Shown here: positions 26,573 to 34,032 of the stretch, one piece after another
Position numbering within the stretch: position 1 is the stretch's first letter
Layout of the letters: every line of letters begins with the position of its first letter
Source of the DNA: Blautia faecis
GTDB taxonomy: Bacteria > Bacillota > Clostridia > Lachnospirales > Lachnospiraceae
Assembly (NCBI RefSeq): GCF_020554845.1
Contig: NZ_JAJCIA010000013.1
Location: forward strand, 1 to 64,000
Length of the DNA: 64,000 nt
Direction: 5' to 3'
Program-made: the position numbers and the translations under genes
Notes under the pieces: generated by a model
What the model was told of the DNA's origin: nothing
The model's input: the letters and a program-made list of their open reading frames with translations, nothing else
The model's database searches: none

Positions 26573-26833
26573 TACCGGTACTTTACGGTATCCTAGTTTC
26601 TCCGCAGCATGTTTTCTTCTGTGACCGGATATGATCTCATAGTATCCATCTAGTACCGGTCTGACGATCAGCGGATTTAAAATGCCATCCTTCTCAATGC
26701 TTTCCTGCAGAAGAAACATTTCCTTATCATCTTTCACCTGAAACGGATGCTCCTTAAAAGGGCGGAGACGTTCAATCTCAATTTCTATGATTCTTTCTTC
26801 TTTTTCTCCTGATTGTCTGTTTGCATCAGTCAT
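26567..26833 (-). pseudogene. ParB-family protein, truncated after 88 residues
   Basis: The N-terminal ParB/Spo0J nuclease-like domain is clear: IEIERLRPFKEHPFQVKDD, SIEKDGILNPLIVRP and the ParB box ISGHRRKHAAEKLG. The family would continue with an HTH domain for another 200 residues, but here it stops just after RKVPVP and runs into unrelated DNA. ParB genes of this type mark the replication/partition end of clostridial ICEs next to the att site, which matches its place beside the repeats and tRNA. Confidence 0.85.
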
Positions 26834-26870
26834 CTTGACTCCTTTCCTCCAGGATTCAGGAAATAAAAAA

Positions 26871-26914
26871 TGCCTGCCTGGAACTTTTGTTGTAAGAAAA
26901 GTTCCAAACAGACA
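26871..26914 (-). terminator. Hairpin at the right end of the island
   Basis: An inner 9-bp stem (GGAACTTTT with AAAAGTTCC) and outer TGCCTG/CAGaCA pairing are followed by a minus-strand T-tract. Same architecture as 2655-2702. Confidence 0.65.
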
Positions 26915-26928
26915 TTGCCGTTTGACTA

Positions 26929-27234
26929 TTAGCTGTAGCTAATAGAATTGAATACTGTTTCAGCTAATTTATGTTTGCAGGTTTCGGAGAGATTGTTTCT
27001 TTTCCTGCCTTTTCTCTGATTTACATCCCCAAATAAGGGGTGACAACAGAACGGAACCCAAATGTTAGCTGGACTCTTGAAAAACCATGTTTGCAAACCG
27101 GTGATTTTGATTAGCTGTCAGCTAACAAAAATCGGATTGTGTTAGCTGGAAATGGATCATTTTGAATGGAATTTCATGCCACGAACGTGATTAGAAAATA
27201 AGAAAAGCGTTCGTTGTCAGCTAATCCAGCTAAC
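26929..27234. repeat. Cluster of TTAGCTG repeats at the island's right end
   Basis: TTAGCTG or its complement CAGCTAA (or a one-base variant) occurs at least eight times: near 26929, 26936, 26961, 27065, 27111, 27119, 27142, 27218 and 27227. Several are paired head to head (26929-26942, 27111-27125). No gene lies here. They are good candidates for arm-type integrase or accessory protein sites. Confidence 0.7.
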
Positions 27235-27249
27235 ATTTTCGAACGCTTT
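27204..27249 (-). terminator. Terminator of the island tRNA-Arg
   Basis: AAAGCGTTCG and CGAACGCTTT form a 10-bp perfect stem directly downstream of the tRNA, with a T-rich tail. Two TTAGCTG motifs lie in the loop. Confidence 0.75.
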
Positions 27250-27255
27250 GAAGCC

Positions 27256-27329
27256 CGTCGCCAAGAGGATTTGAACCTCCGACCCCTCGCTTAGGAGGCG
27301 AGTGCTCTATCCAGCTGAGCTATGACGAC
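27256..27329 (-). tRNA. tRNA-Arg(CCU), intact, carried by the island
   Basis: A 74-nt cloverleaf reads: acceptor GTCGTCA with TGGCGAC (7 bp, one G-U), D arm GCTC/GAGC, anticodon stem CTCGC/GCGAG around loop CTCCTAA (anticodon CCU), variable GGGTC, T arm GGAGG/CCTCT around TTCAAAT, discriminator G. CCA is not encoded. It lies 233 bp inside the right att core and differs clearly from the split host tRNA, so it is not a simple duplication of it. It has its own promoter and terminator, and should supply the isoacceptor lost by integration. Confidence 0.93.
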
Positions 27330-27389
27330 ACATGCCGCAAACCCTTGATTTTACTGGGTTTCTGGGATTTTTCCCTTCGGCCATATATA

Positions 27390-27418
27390 AGATTATCAAC
27401 TCTTTTTCGAATTGTCAA
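27390..27418 (-). promoter_or_regulatory. Promoter of the island tRNA-Arg
   Basis: TTGACA (27418-27413) and TAATCT (27395-27390) are separated by 17 bp on the minus strand, about 60 bp upstream of the tRNA. Confidence 0.7.
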
Positions 27419-27561
27419 TCTACAGATTTTTTCGATTCGGTAACATTAGAACGTTCCCCAAATTGGGGAATGCTTTGTTGTCACCATTAGCATTTTTCAG
27501 AATAGATTCGAACTGAAAGTTGTTTTTCATTTTTTCCCTTTGGGGAATGCCTCGGCTTTCT

Positions 27562-27569
27562 CTTAGGAG
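27562..27569. repeat. attR core
   Basis: CTTAGGAG, identical to 3054-3061. It lies in the anticodon loop of the host tRNA 5' half. Confidence 0.75.
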
Positions 27570-27600
27570 GCACTTGTTCTATCCATTAAACTGACAGGAC
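27562..27600 (-). tRNA. 5' half of the split tRNA-Arg(CCU), attR side
   Basis: The minus strand reads acceptor GTCCTGT, D arm GTTT-AATGGATA-GAAC, 5' anticodon stem AGTGC and loop CTCCTAA. The DNA after the core does not restore a 3' half. All stems pair with 3021-3053, 24.5 kb away. Transcription from its promoter would give a broken tRNA. Confidence 0.9.
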
Positions 27601-27615
27601 AAATCTGTAGCTTCA

Positions 27616-27644
27616 ATTGTACTATAATTACACACAAATTACAA
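27616..27644 (-). promoter_or_regulatory. Promoter of the split tRNA-Arg
   Basis: TTGTAA (27644-27639) and TACAAT (27621-27616) with 17-bp spacing, ending 15 bp before the tRNA 5' end. It still drives the orphaned 5' half. Confidence 0.7.
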
Positions 27645-27686
27645 GACTTTTCTTCTGTGCCTTCCTTACAATGGTTACTGTTCGCC

Positions 27687-27740
27687 AGGGCATGTTGCAA
27701 AAAGCTTTTTACAAGATGTGCATCACGAAGCAGTTACCAC
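27687..27740. repeat. Degenerate MITE-like fragment
   Basis: GCAAAAAGCTTTTTACAAG then ATGTGCATCAC resembles the end of the TAGAGCGTG units at 46652 and 54197. It marks the DNA right of 27600 as old chromosome. Confidence 0.45.
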
Positions 27741-27869
27741 TTTTGAAACATAAATTGATGCACTATACGGTTGGCATCTGTATACTTGTAAGAGCTTTGG
27801 CACAGTGCTAGAATAGTAAAAGTTATATTTTTCAAATAGATTTTTAATTACCAGAAGGAGACTTCAGCC

Positions 27870-28661
27870 ATGCAGCAGGAATTCATTACAGTAACCTTCA
27901 ATCGCACGAAGATCACGATCCGATGTGCAAACATTCTCTATGTAATCATGTCAGATGATCATTGCAGGATTCATATGTTTGATGGAAACATTTATCGTTG
28001 CCGAATGACACTGAAAGAATTAAAGAAACAATTGAATGAAGAATTTATGGAGGTAAAACGCGGCTGTATGGTAGCTGTGTCTGCAATCAGTGATATTCAA
28101 GACATGATTTTACTGTCTAATGGTGAGAAGATTTGCTATACAAAACGCAAAAAAAGGATGCTCAGAGAAGAACGGCAGAAAAAGCAGGAGCTTCTGATCG
28201 CAAAAATCAGTAAAAAAAAGCTGCCGCTGACAGCAGAGGAATATTGCAAATATTATAAAATATGTGATGCTCTTCCTTTTGCATTTACAGATATAGAAAT
28301 GGTATTCAATGAAGAAAAAAAGGCAGTGGACTGGATCTTCCGCTATGGGAACGAAGCGCTGGCTGCCCTAGAAAAGCAGCCCTTAGACAAGATGATCGGA
28401 AGTTCTTTTTCCAGTCTTTTTTCCAATATGGACGCAAAATGGCTTCATGTTTATGAACGTGCCACCTTGTATGGTGAAACGCTGGAAATCATGGATTATA
28501 GTCCTGAAATAGATACGAATCTGAAAATTATATGTTTTCCTACATTTCCGGGACACTGTGGATGCATTTTGTTTAATGCAGACAAAATGAAATCTATAAG
28601 TGAAGAAAATCATCTGGTCAGATTGGTTGAAGTTTCCATGAAAAATAATTCCTCCAAATAA
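27870..28661 (+). CDS. LytTR-type DNA-binding regulator with a C-terminal sensor-like domain
   Basis: This 263-residue protein starts behind AAGGAG. Residues about 5-100 form a LytTR domain (ILYVIMSDDHCRIHMFDG, MTLKELKKQLNEEFMEVKRGCMV, YTKRKKRML). There is no receiver domain. A basic linker leads to a PAS-like domain (about 130-250; FTDIEMVFNEEKKAVDWIFRYG), so it may sense a ligand directly. It lies 183 bp upstream of the alkylsulfatase gene in the same direction, and phased repeats between them are candidate binding sites. Function as activator of the alkylsulfatase is inferred. Confidence 0.75.
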   Translation: MQQEFITVTFNRTKITIRCANILYVIMSDDHCRIHMFDGNIYRCRMTLKELKKQLNEEFMEVKRGCMVAVSAISDIQDMILLSNGEKICYTKRKKRMLREERQKKQELLIAKISKKKLPLTAEEYCKYYKICDALPFAFTDIEMVFNEEKKAVDWIFRYGNEALAALEKQPLDKMIGSSFSSLFSNMDAKWLHVYERATLYGETLEIMDYSPEIDTNLKIICFPTFPGHCGCILFNADKMKSISEENHLVRLVEVSMKNNSSK

Positions 28662-28670
28662 CAAATGTCG

Positions 28671-28720
28671 TTTTACCGCTTATCATGTTGATTTACCGCA
28701 ATAGAAATGTTATTTCGCTA
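28671..28720 (+). promoter_or_regulatory. Three direct repeats with 20-bp phase, candidate LytTR sites
   Basis: TTTTACCGCT at 28671, ATTTACCGCA at 28691 and TATTTCGCTA at 28711 are spaced exactly 20 bp apart, about two helical turns. They lie just upstream of the -35 box at 28729. LytTR proteins typically bind phased direct repeats. Confidence 0.55.
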
Positions 28721-28728
28721 TAATTCGA

Positions 28729-28757
28729 TTGTTCCCCTGATATATTCATGCTATATT
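28729..28757 (+). promoter_or_regulatory. Predicted promoter of the alkylsulfatase gene
   Basis: TTGTTC (28729-28734) and TATATT (28752-28757) are 17 bp apart, about 85 bp before the start codon. Confidence 0.5.
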
Positions 28758-28843
28758 TTTATTAGATATTATTTTTTGCAATCAATTAAGATTCACAGCA
28801 GAAAATATCTGAATTTTTTGCAGAACAAGGGGGGAAACATATC

Positions 28844-30826
28844 ATGAAAAGAAAAAAAGCAGTTACTTTGACTACCGCTGCATTAGCACTTACTATGACT
28901 GTCTGCGGTAGTTCCAGCGCGATTGCCGCATCAGAATTAACAGCGGAAAGCAAACCAGCCACCCAGTATACCATTGATGCAAATCAGGAAGTTTATGCAT
29001 TGTTGGATTTCGAGGATACTGAGGAGTTTGAAAATGCTACAAAAGGTCTGATTGCGTCTCCGGATACTCTGGATATTTATGATGAGAACGGGAAGCTTGT
29101 ATGGAGTCAGACAGCGTATGCTTTTCTGGATCAGGATGCTCCGGATACAGCGAATCCAAGTCTTTGGAGAGATACACAGCTGAATCATATTTATGGTCTT
29201 TTTGAAGTAACCGATGGAATCTATCAGGTGCGTGGCTATGATATGTCAAATATCACCTTCATAAAAGGTGATACGGGATGGATTGTAGTAGATCCACTGA
29301 TGAGCATGGAATGTGCGGCAGCGGCTTTTTCCCTGGTAGAAGAGAATCTGGGCACTTTTCCTGTAAAGGCAGTGATTTACAGCCATTCCCATGTTGATCA
29401 TTTCGGTGGAGTCAGGGGAATTATTTCAGAAGAAGATGTACAATCCGGTGATGTGCAGGTAATTGCACCGGAGGGCTTTGAGAAGCATGCTGTCAGCGAG
29501 AATATTTATGCAGGTACTGCCATGGGACGCAGAGCAAGCTATCAGTATGGAACCATGCTTGAGGCCAGTGAAACAGGAGCTCTTGCTATTGGTATTGGTA
29601 TGGGGCAGTCCAGGGGCAGCACAAGTTATATTTCTCCTACACTTGAAATCACACAAACCGGTGAGAAGCATACTATTGATGGAGTGGAACTTGAATTTCA
29701 GCTTACTCCGGGTACCGAAGCACCGGCGGAGATGAACTTCTGGATTGGATCGAAAAATGCTTTGTGGATGGCTGAAAACTGTACAGGAACACTCCACAAC
29801 CTGTATACACTCCGCGGAGCCCAGGTACGTGACGGAAACGCATGGGCAGAGTACATTATGGAATCTCTGGCACTTTATGGTGATCAGGCAGATGTAGTAT
29901 TCCAGTCTCATAACTGGCCACATTGGGGAAAGGATATTATTCAGGAATATATGACCAATACTGCAGCTGTGTATAAGTTTATTAACGACCAGACATTGCT
30001 TTACATTAATGAAGGTTATACGGAGACAGAGATTGCTAATATGATCCAGCTTCCCAAGGAGTTGGAGAAAGTCTGGTATACCCGTCAGTATTATGGCACA
30101 GTTTCTCATAATTCGAAGGCAGTATATGAGAAATACATGGGATGGTATGACGGTAATCCTGTCCATCTTGCTGAACTTACACCATCGGATTATGCACAAA
30201 AGCTGGTAGAATATTTCGGTGACACAGATGCGGTTCTTGAAAAAGCAAAAGAAGATTTTGCAAAGGGAGAATATCAGTGGGTTGCCCAGATCACCAATAC
30301 GCTGGTTTTTGCTGATCCGGAAAATATGGATGCACGTTATCTTTGTGCAGATGCATTAGAGCAATTGGGGTATCAGGCAGAATCCGGTCCATGGCGCAGT
30401 GCTTACCTTTGTGCGGCACAGGAGCTGCGAAATGGTACAAATACCGATGATGCAACGCGAGGCAATGGTAACGGTGATGTTATTTTACATATGACACCTG
30501 AAATGATTTTGGATTATCTGGGAATTCTTGTAGATACAACGAAGGTTCCGGATCTGACGTTTACAGCAAATCTTATATTGCCGGAAGGTAATTATGTACT
30601 CCGCGTGAAAAATGGTGTACTTCTTTATCAGAAAGATACACAGGATGCGGATGCGGATGTGACATGGACTACCAAACGTGCCGGACTGCTGTCTATTATT
30701 CAGAAAAACACGGAAAATATTGCAGCTTTGATCCAGCAGGAGGGTGATGAGACCTGCCTGACACGATTGATGGATGCAGTTACGGTTACCTCCGAGTATA
30801 AATATTTTAATATTATCGAGCCATAA
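28844..30826 (+). CDS. Secreted class III alkylsulfatase (SdsA1-like metallo-beta-lactamase fold)
   Basis: This 660-residue protein begins with a signal peptide (about 1-29). The metallo-beta-lactamase domain holds HSHVDH at 181-186, with further ligands expected at AENCTGT (near 311) and SHNWPH (near 353). A helical dimerisation domain (about 390-530) and an SCP2-like C-terminal domain (about 545-660, PDLTFTANLILPEGNYVLRV) complete the SdsA1 layout. Family enzymes hydrolyse primary or secondary alkyl sulfates such as SDS to alcohol and sulfate. In a gut bacterium, host or dietary sulfate esters are possible substrates. A cysteine at residue 21 does not fit a proper lipobox. Confidence 0.87.
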   Translation: MKRKKAVTLTTAALALTMTVCGSSSAIAASELTAESKPATQYTIDANQEVYALLDFEDTEEFENATKGLIASPDTLDIYDENGKLVWSQTAYAFLDQDAPDTANPSLWRDTQLNHIYGLFEVTDGIYQVRGYDMSNITFIKGDTGWIVVDPLMSMECAAAAFSLVEENLGTFPVKAVIYSHSHVDHFGGVRGIISEEDVQSGDVQVIAPEGFEKHAVSENIYAGTAMGRRASYQYGTMLEASETGALAIGIGMGQSRGSTSYISPTLEITQTGEKHTIDGVELEFQLTPGTEAPAEMNFWIGSKNALWMAENCTGTLHNLYTLRGAQVRDGNAWAEYIMESLALYGDQADVVFQSHNWPHWGKDIIQEYMTNTAAVYKFINDQTLLYINEGYTETEIANMIQLPKELEKVWYTRQYYGTVSHNSKAVYEKYMGWYDGNPVHLAELTPSDYAQKLVEYFGDTDAVLEKAKEDFAKGEYQWVAQITNTLVFADPENMDARYLCADALEQLGYQAESGPWRSAYLCAAQELRNGTNTDDATRGNGNGDVILHMTPEMILDYLGILVDTTKVPDLTFTANLILPEGNYVLRVKNGVLLYQKDTQDADADVTWTTKRAGLLSIIQKNTENIAALIQQEGDETCLTRLMDAVTVTSEYKYFNIIEP

Positions 30827-31090
30827 AATTTGGTGCTGGAAGCGTGACATACCTGTTGTTGCAGGCGTATCGGTTTCCTATATGTTTAGAGAGTGTTTAA
30901 CCGAATCAAGTAAGTCCCCTGGGGCGATTGCAAAAAGCAATAAGCAGTGGGTGGGAACTTGCTTGTATCAGGAGAAATGCAAGCTCCTTCAGATAAACTG
31001 CGAAGCAATTATTCGGTTATGAGCAAGTAGCAAAGCGGATCTGGAATATCCGCTTGACAAAATCATAAATACTTACAGGAGGATATGGAT
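30827..31090. other. Spacer between the two secreted-protein genes
   Basis: No gene. A GAGAGTGTTTAACCGAAT segment near 30890 faintly resembles a MITE end. There is no strong terminator, so partial co-transcription is possible. Confidence 0.35.
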
Positions 31091-32488
31091 ATGAAAAGAT
31101 TTGCAGCTCTTATAGCCAGTGCAGCATTGGTGCTGTCAGGCTATTCCAGCAATGTGCAGGTATTTGCAGCAGCTGCTGACAGTGAGACAGATGAAAATAT
31201 ATGGGAGACTGTGGAAGATGCTTATGTTTATGCATTTCCACTGGTGCTTATGGATGCGACTGAGATTTCAGCAACGAACACAGAGGAAGCTGTTACCGGG
31301 AAAGCACCTGTAAATCAGTTTATACACAGTGTTGCACAGGCAAATGCACAATTCAGGAATGTGGTAACTCCTAATGTGGATACGATCTATTCACAGGTAT
31401 GGTATGATCTGAGCGAGGAACCAATGGTCTATGAGCTTCCGGAAACAGATCGTTTTTGTAAGGTTCAGGTGCTGGATGCCTGGACAAACACTGCCGCAGT
31501 TCTTGATCAGGCAGGTGCATATGCAATTACTCTTTCTACATGGGAGGGAGAACTGCCTAAGGGCGTTACCCGTATAGATGTTCCCACATCCATGGCATGG
31601 TCTATCACCAGAACCATTTTATCAGGAGAAGAGGATTTGCCAAATGTGCGTGCCATTCAGGAAAAAATGAAACTAATGCCACTTTCCAATTATATATCTG
31701 GAGATACTTATGAGCCTCCAAAGGGCAGCTATAGCGAAGAGAATAATTATGTTCCTGTTGATAAGGTTCTTTCCATGGATCCGGTTACATTTTTTAATAA
31801 GGCTAATGAATTAATGGTAAAGAATTCTCCGGCAGCTGCAGATAAGGAAATGCTTGAAAAAATAGCTGCTGTGAATGTAGGACCTGGTATGGAATTTGAT
31901 GCTTCTGTTCTTACCGGTGATGTTGCCAAAAGCTGGAAAACAATGCTGACAGAAATTCGGCCAAAGCTTGTTAAAGAGGGAATGAAATTCTCAAAGAAGC
32001 TTGGCCAGTGGAGTTATTTTGGTGCACCAATCGGAGATTGTAACACAGAATATGCTTATCGTGCGCTGGTAGCACTTGCAGGGCTTGGTGCCAATACCGT
32101 TGAGGTTGCATTGTATGCCAAGACAGAACAGGATGCGGATGGAAATCTTCTGACAGGAGAGAAGTCATATACCCTTCATTTCGAAAGCTATCCGCAGGTT
32201 CTTGAAGGAGGCTTCTGGTCTGTGACTGCATATGGGGATGATGATTTCCTGATCGATAATCCTATTGATCGTTACTGCATAAATGACCGTTCCGGTTTGA
32301 AAGCGAATGAAGATGGCTCTGTTGATGTTATTCTGTCTAAAGATGCACCGGAGGATACCACAAACTGGCTTCCTGTGGGTGACGGTGGCTTCCACCTGTA
32401 TATGCGTATCTATACACCTGATATGGATGCACTGGACACCTGGACGGCACCAACCATTACAGAGCTTGATCCGGCAAACGTAAATTAG
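31091..32488 (+). CDS. Secreted DUF1254/DUF1214 protein
   Basis: I use the second ATG (31091), 8 nt after GGAGG. The 465-residue product has a signal peptide (about 1-28), an N-terminal DUF1254 domain (YVYAFPLVLMD, NVVTPNVDTIYSQVWYDLS, about 45-170) and a C-terminal DUF1214 domain (QVLEGGFWSVTAYG, WLPVGDGGFHLYMRIY, about 355-455). Such two-domain proteins are widespread but their chemistry is unclear. Some lie beside alkylsulfatases, as here. It is followed by a strong terminator. The G-Y-S in the signal (SGYSSN) shows it is not a lipoprotein. Confidence 0.85.
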   Translation: MKRFAALIASAALVLSGYSSNVQVFAAAADSETDENIWETVEDAYVYAFPLVLMDATEISATNTEEAVTGKAPVNQFIHSVAQANAQFRNVVTPNVDTIYSQVWYDLSEEPMVYELPETDRFCKVQVLDAWTNTAAVLDQAGAYAITLSTWEGELPKGVTRIDVPTSMAWSITRTILSGEEDLPNVRAIQEKMKLMPLSNYISGDTYEPPKGSYSEENNYVPVDKVLSMDPVTFFNKANELMVKNSPAAADKEMLEKIAAVNVGPGMEFDASVLTGDVAKSWKTMLTEIRPKLVKEGMKFSKKLGQWSYFGAPIGDCNTEYAYRALVALAGLGANTVEVALYAKTEQDADGNLLTGEKSYTLHFESYPQVLEGGFWSVTAYGDDDFLIDNPIDRYCINDRSGLKANEDGSVDVILSKDAPEDTTNWLPVGDGGFHLYMRIYTPDMDALDTWTAPTITELDPANVN

Positions 32489-32515
32489 ATATTTCCGCAG
32501 GACACATTTATCAGG

Positions 32516-32574
32516 TAAAAAGGATCCCTCGCAAGGTAGAAGGCTAACAAGCCTCGTCCTTGCAGGGATCCTTT
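32516..32574. terminator. Bidirectional terminator
   Basis: AAAGGATCCCTCGCAAGG and its near-complement make a long interrupted stem between convergent genes. Confidence 0.8.
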
Positions 32575-32577
32575 CAT

Positions 32578-34032
32578 TTACATTCCTTTCATTTTAAAAT
32601 CAGCTTTCCCATTCTGTTTCACCTTATACAAAGCCATATCTGCGCTTTTACAAAGAGACATAACGTCTTCTCCCTGTTCCGGGAATGCAGCTCCGCCTGC
32701 GCTGGCTGAAAGCTCTACAGCCTCTCCTGTAGACAGTGTAAGCTGGGAAATCATCCTCTGAAACTTTTCCATATAAGTCTGCGCCATTTCCCCTGTAAGA
32801 TTCTTCAGGTAAACCACAAATTCATCACCGCCATACCTGCCGATTATGCTATCCTCCGGGAAACAGCTTTTCATAGTTTTCGCAAAATGCTTCAGGCAGA
32901 AGTCTCCATTATTATGACCGTAAGTATCATTATAAATTTTAAAATTATCTACATCAATAAAGATGAAGATGCCTGGCGTTTTTTTACGCAATTCTTCTTC
33001 CACGGCAATCTGAAAAGCTCTGCGGTTCAGAATTCCGGTAAGAGGATCTGTAGTAGACAATCCCATGTACATTTTCTTATCTTTTTTCTCCAGCAGCACA
33101 AGGGTCAGCATGTACAGCATCGTGAAGCCTACCAGAACACTTCCATATACTCCGCCCCAGGCGGAAAACTGCTGAGTAATATCAGAAATATTCTTATTTG
33201 TCAATTCAACGATCACATACCAGCCTGGCATAACAGAAATACTCCTATAGGAAATTGTAGATTCCTCTCCTCTGATAATAGCGGAAAATCTCCCATCCTT
33301 CTTTCCGGAACGCATGTCCTTTATCCACTGGTTGTAGGAATAACCTGCATCATACTGGAAATACTTCTGCTGAAGTAAAAGATTGTTCCAACTGCCAGAC
33401 GGGCCGGAATTGTCACTGACACAGGTAATAAAATTTTCTGAATCGGCCTTTAACAGGTGAATACTGATCTTGCCCTGAAGCAGCTCATACTCACCCAACT
33501 GTCTGAGATTTTCAATCATAATCGACACATAAAGTGTATGAACCAGTGAAGTATCCCCTACTGGCACAAAAACAGTCATGGTCATATTTCCAGTTCTGCT
33601 GGACTGGTAAGGATCCGAGTTAAAAGAAGTATCTGAAGCCAACGCCGCCTCATCCAGCTTCTTCTTTTTGATATCGGAAACAGCGCAGCTGCTGCTGCCA
33701 TAAATTTCGCCATCATTCATAATAAAACCAATATCACCGAAAACAGTCTTGTCAAGATTTTTCTCCAGCTGTTCCAGGATTTCCTCCGGTTGGGCATTTT
33801 CCATAGACCGGATCATCTTTATATCTTCCTGTACATAGTTCTGAAGATATTCCATAGAATCATTCATCTTTTCCGCGTACAGGCCTGTGATCAGCTCCAG
33901 ATGCTCTGTATTGAAATTCCGCGCAATTCTGCTCAGGTGAAAGTATGCCGCCACGATAATGACAAGGCAGACTACCAGATACAAAGCCAGCAGGACTTTT
34001 CTTTTTCTTTTATTTTTTCTTCGATCTTTCAT
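32578..34032 (-). CDS. Membrane diguanylate cyclase with extracellular sensor
   Basis: This 484-residue protein has a basic N terminus, a transmembrane helix (about 14-32), an extracellular domain of some 250 residues (about 33-285, Cache-like), a second helix (about 290-312) and a GGDEF domain (about 325-484). The active site GGDEF is intact near residue 406 and STTDPLTGILNRR is near 328. No RxxD inhibitory site precedes it. It would make cyclic di-GMP. Its ATG overlaps the stop of the binding-protein gene by 4 bp, so the two are likely one signalling unit. Confidence 0.88.
   Translation of the reverse strand: MKDRRKNKRKRKVLLALYLVVCLVIIVAAYFHLSRIARNFNTEHLELITGLYAEKMNDSMEYLQNYVQEDIKMIRSMENAQPEEILEQLEKNLDKTVFGDIGFIMNDGEIYGSSSCAVSDIKKKKLDEAALASDTSFNSDPYQSSRTGNMTMTVFVPVGDTSLVHTLYVSIMIENLRQLGEYELLQGKISIHLLKADSENFITCVSDNSGPSGSWNNLLLQQKYFQYDAGYSYNQWIKDMRSGKKDGRFSAIIRGEESTISYRSISVMPGWYVIVELTNKNISDITQQFSAWGGVYGSVLVGFTMLYMLTLVLLEKKDKKMYMGLSTTDPLTGILNRRAFQIAVEEELRKKTPGIFIFIDVDNFKIYNDTYGHNNGDFCLKHFAKTMKSCFPEDSIIGRYGGDEFVVYLKNLTGEMAQTYMEKFQRMISQLTLSTGEAVELSASAGGAAFPEQGEDVMSLCKSADMALYKVKQNGKADFKMKGM

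Larger units (their letters stand above)
3054..27569. mobile_element. 24.5 kb integrated island in tRNA-Arg(CCU) with its own replacement tRNA-Arg
   Basis: The element is bounded by the 8-bp core CTCCTAAG (minus strand) at 3054-3061 and 27562-27569, the anticodon loop of the host tRNA. Integrase lies at the left end. A truncated parB, a field of TTAGCTG repeats and an intact tRNA-Arg(CCU) lie at the right end. I find no relaxase, coupling protein or type IV secretion gene. A fusion of truncated parB to a membrane-protein tail at about 26570 suggests the conjugation core was deleted. The base composition is mosaic: 8.6-12.5 kb is visibly GC-richer than the rest. None of the chromosomal MITE-like repeats seen to the right of 27600 was found inside it, which fits a later arrival. 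Confidence 0.85.

Noticed and set aside
26390..26596. Plus-strand 68-codon frame over the parB scar
   Set aside because: No start signal; both flanking minus-strand frames have recognisable protein sequence.
27480..27520. T-arm-like sequence (TTCGAAT loop with CTGAAA/TTTCAG) just inside attR, as if a second 3' tRNA half were supplied
   Set aside because: The stem does not have T-arm geometry and no acceptor strand matching GTCCTGT follows, so it does not rebuild the split tRNA.
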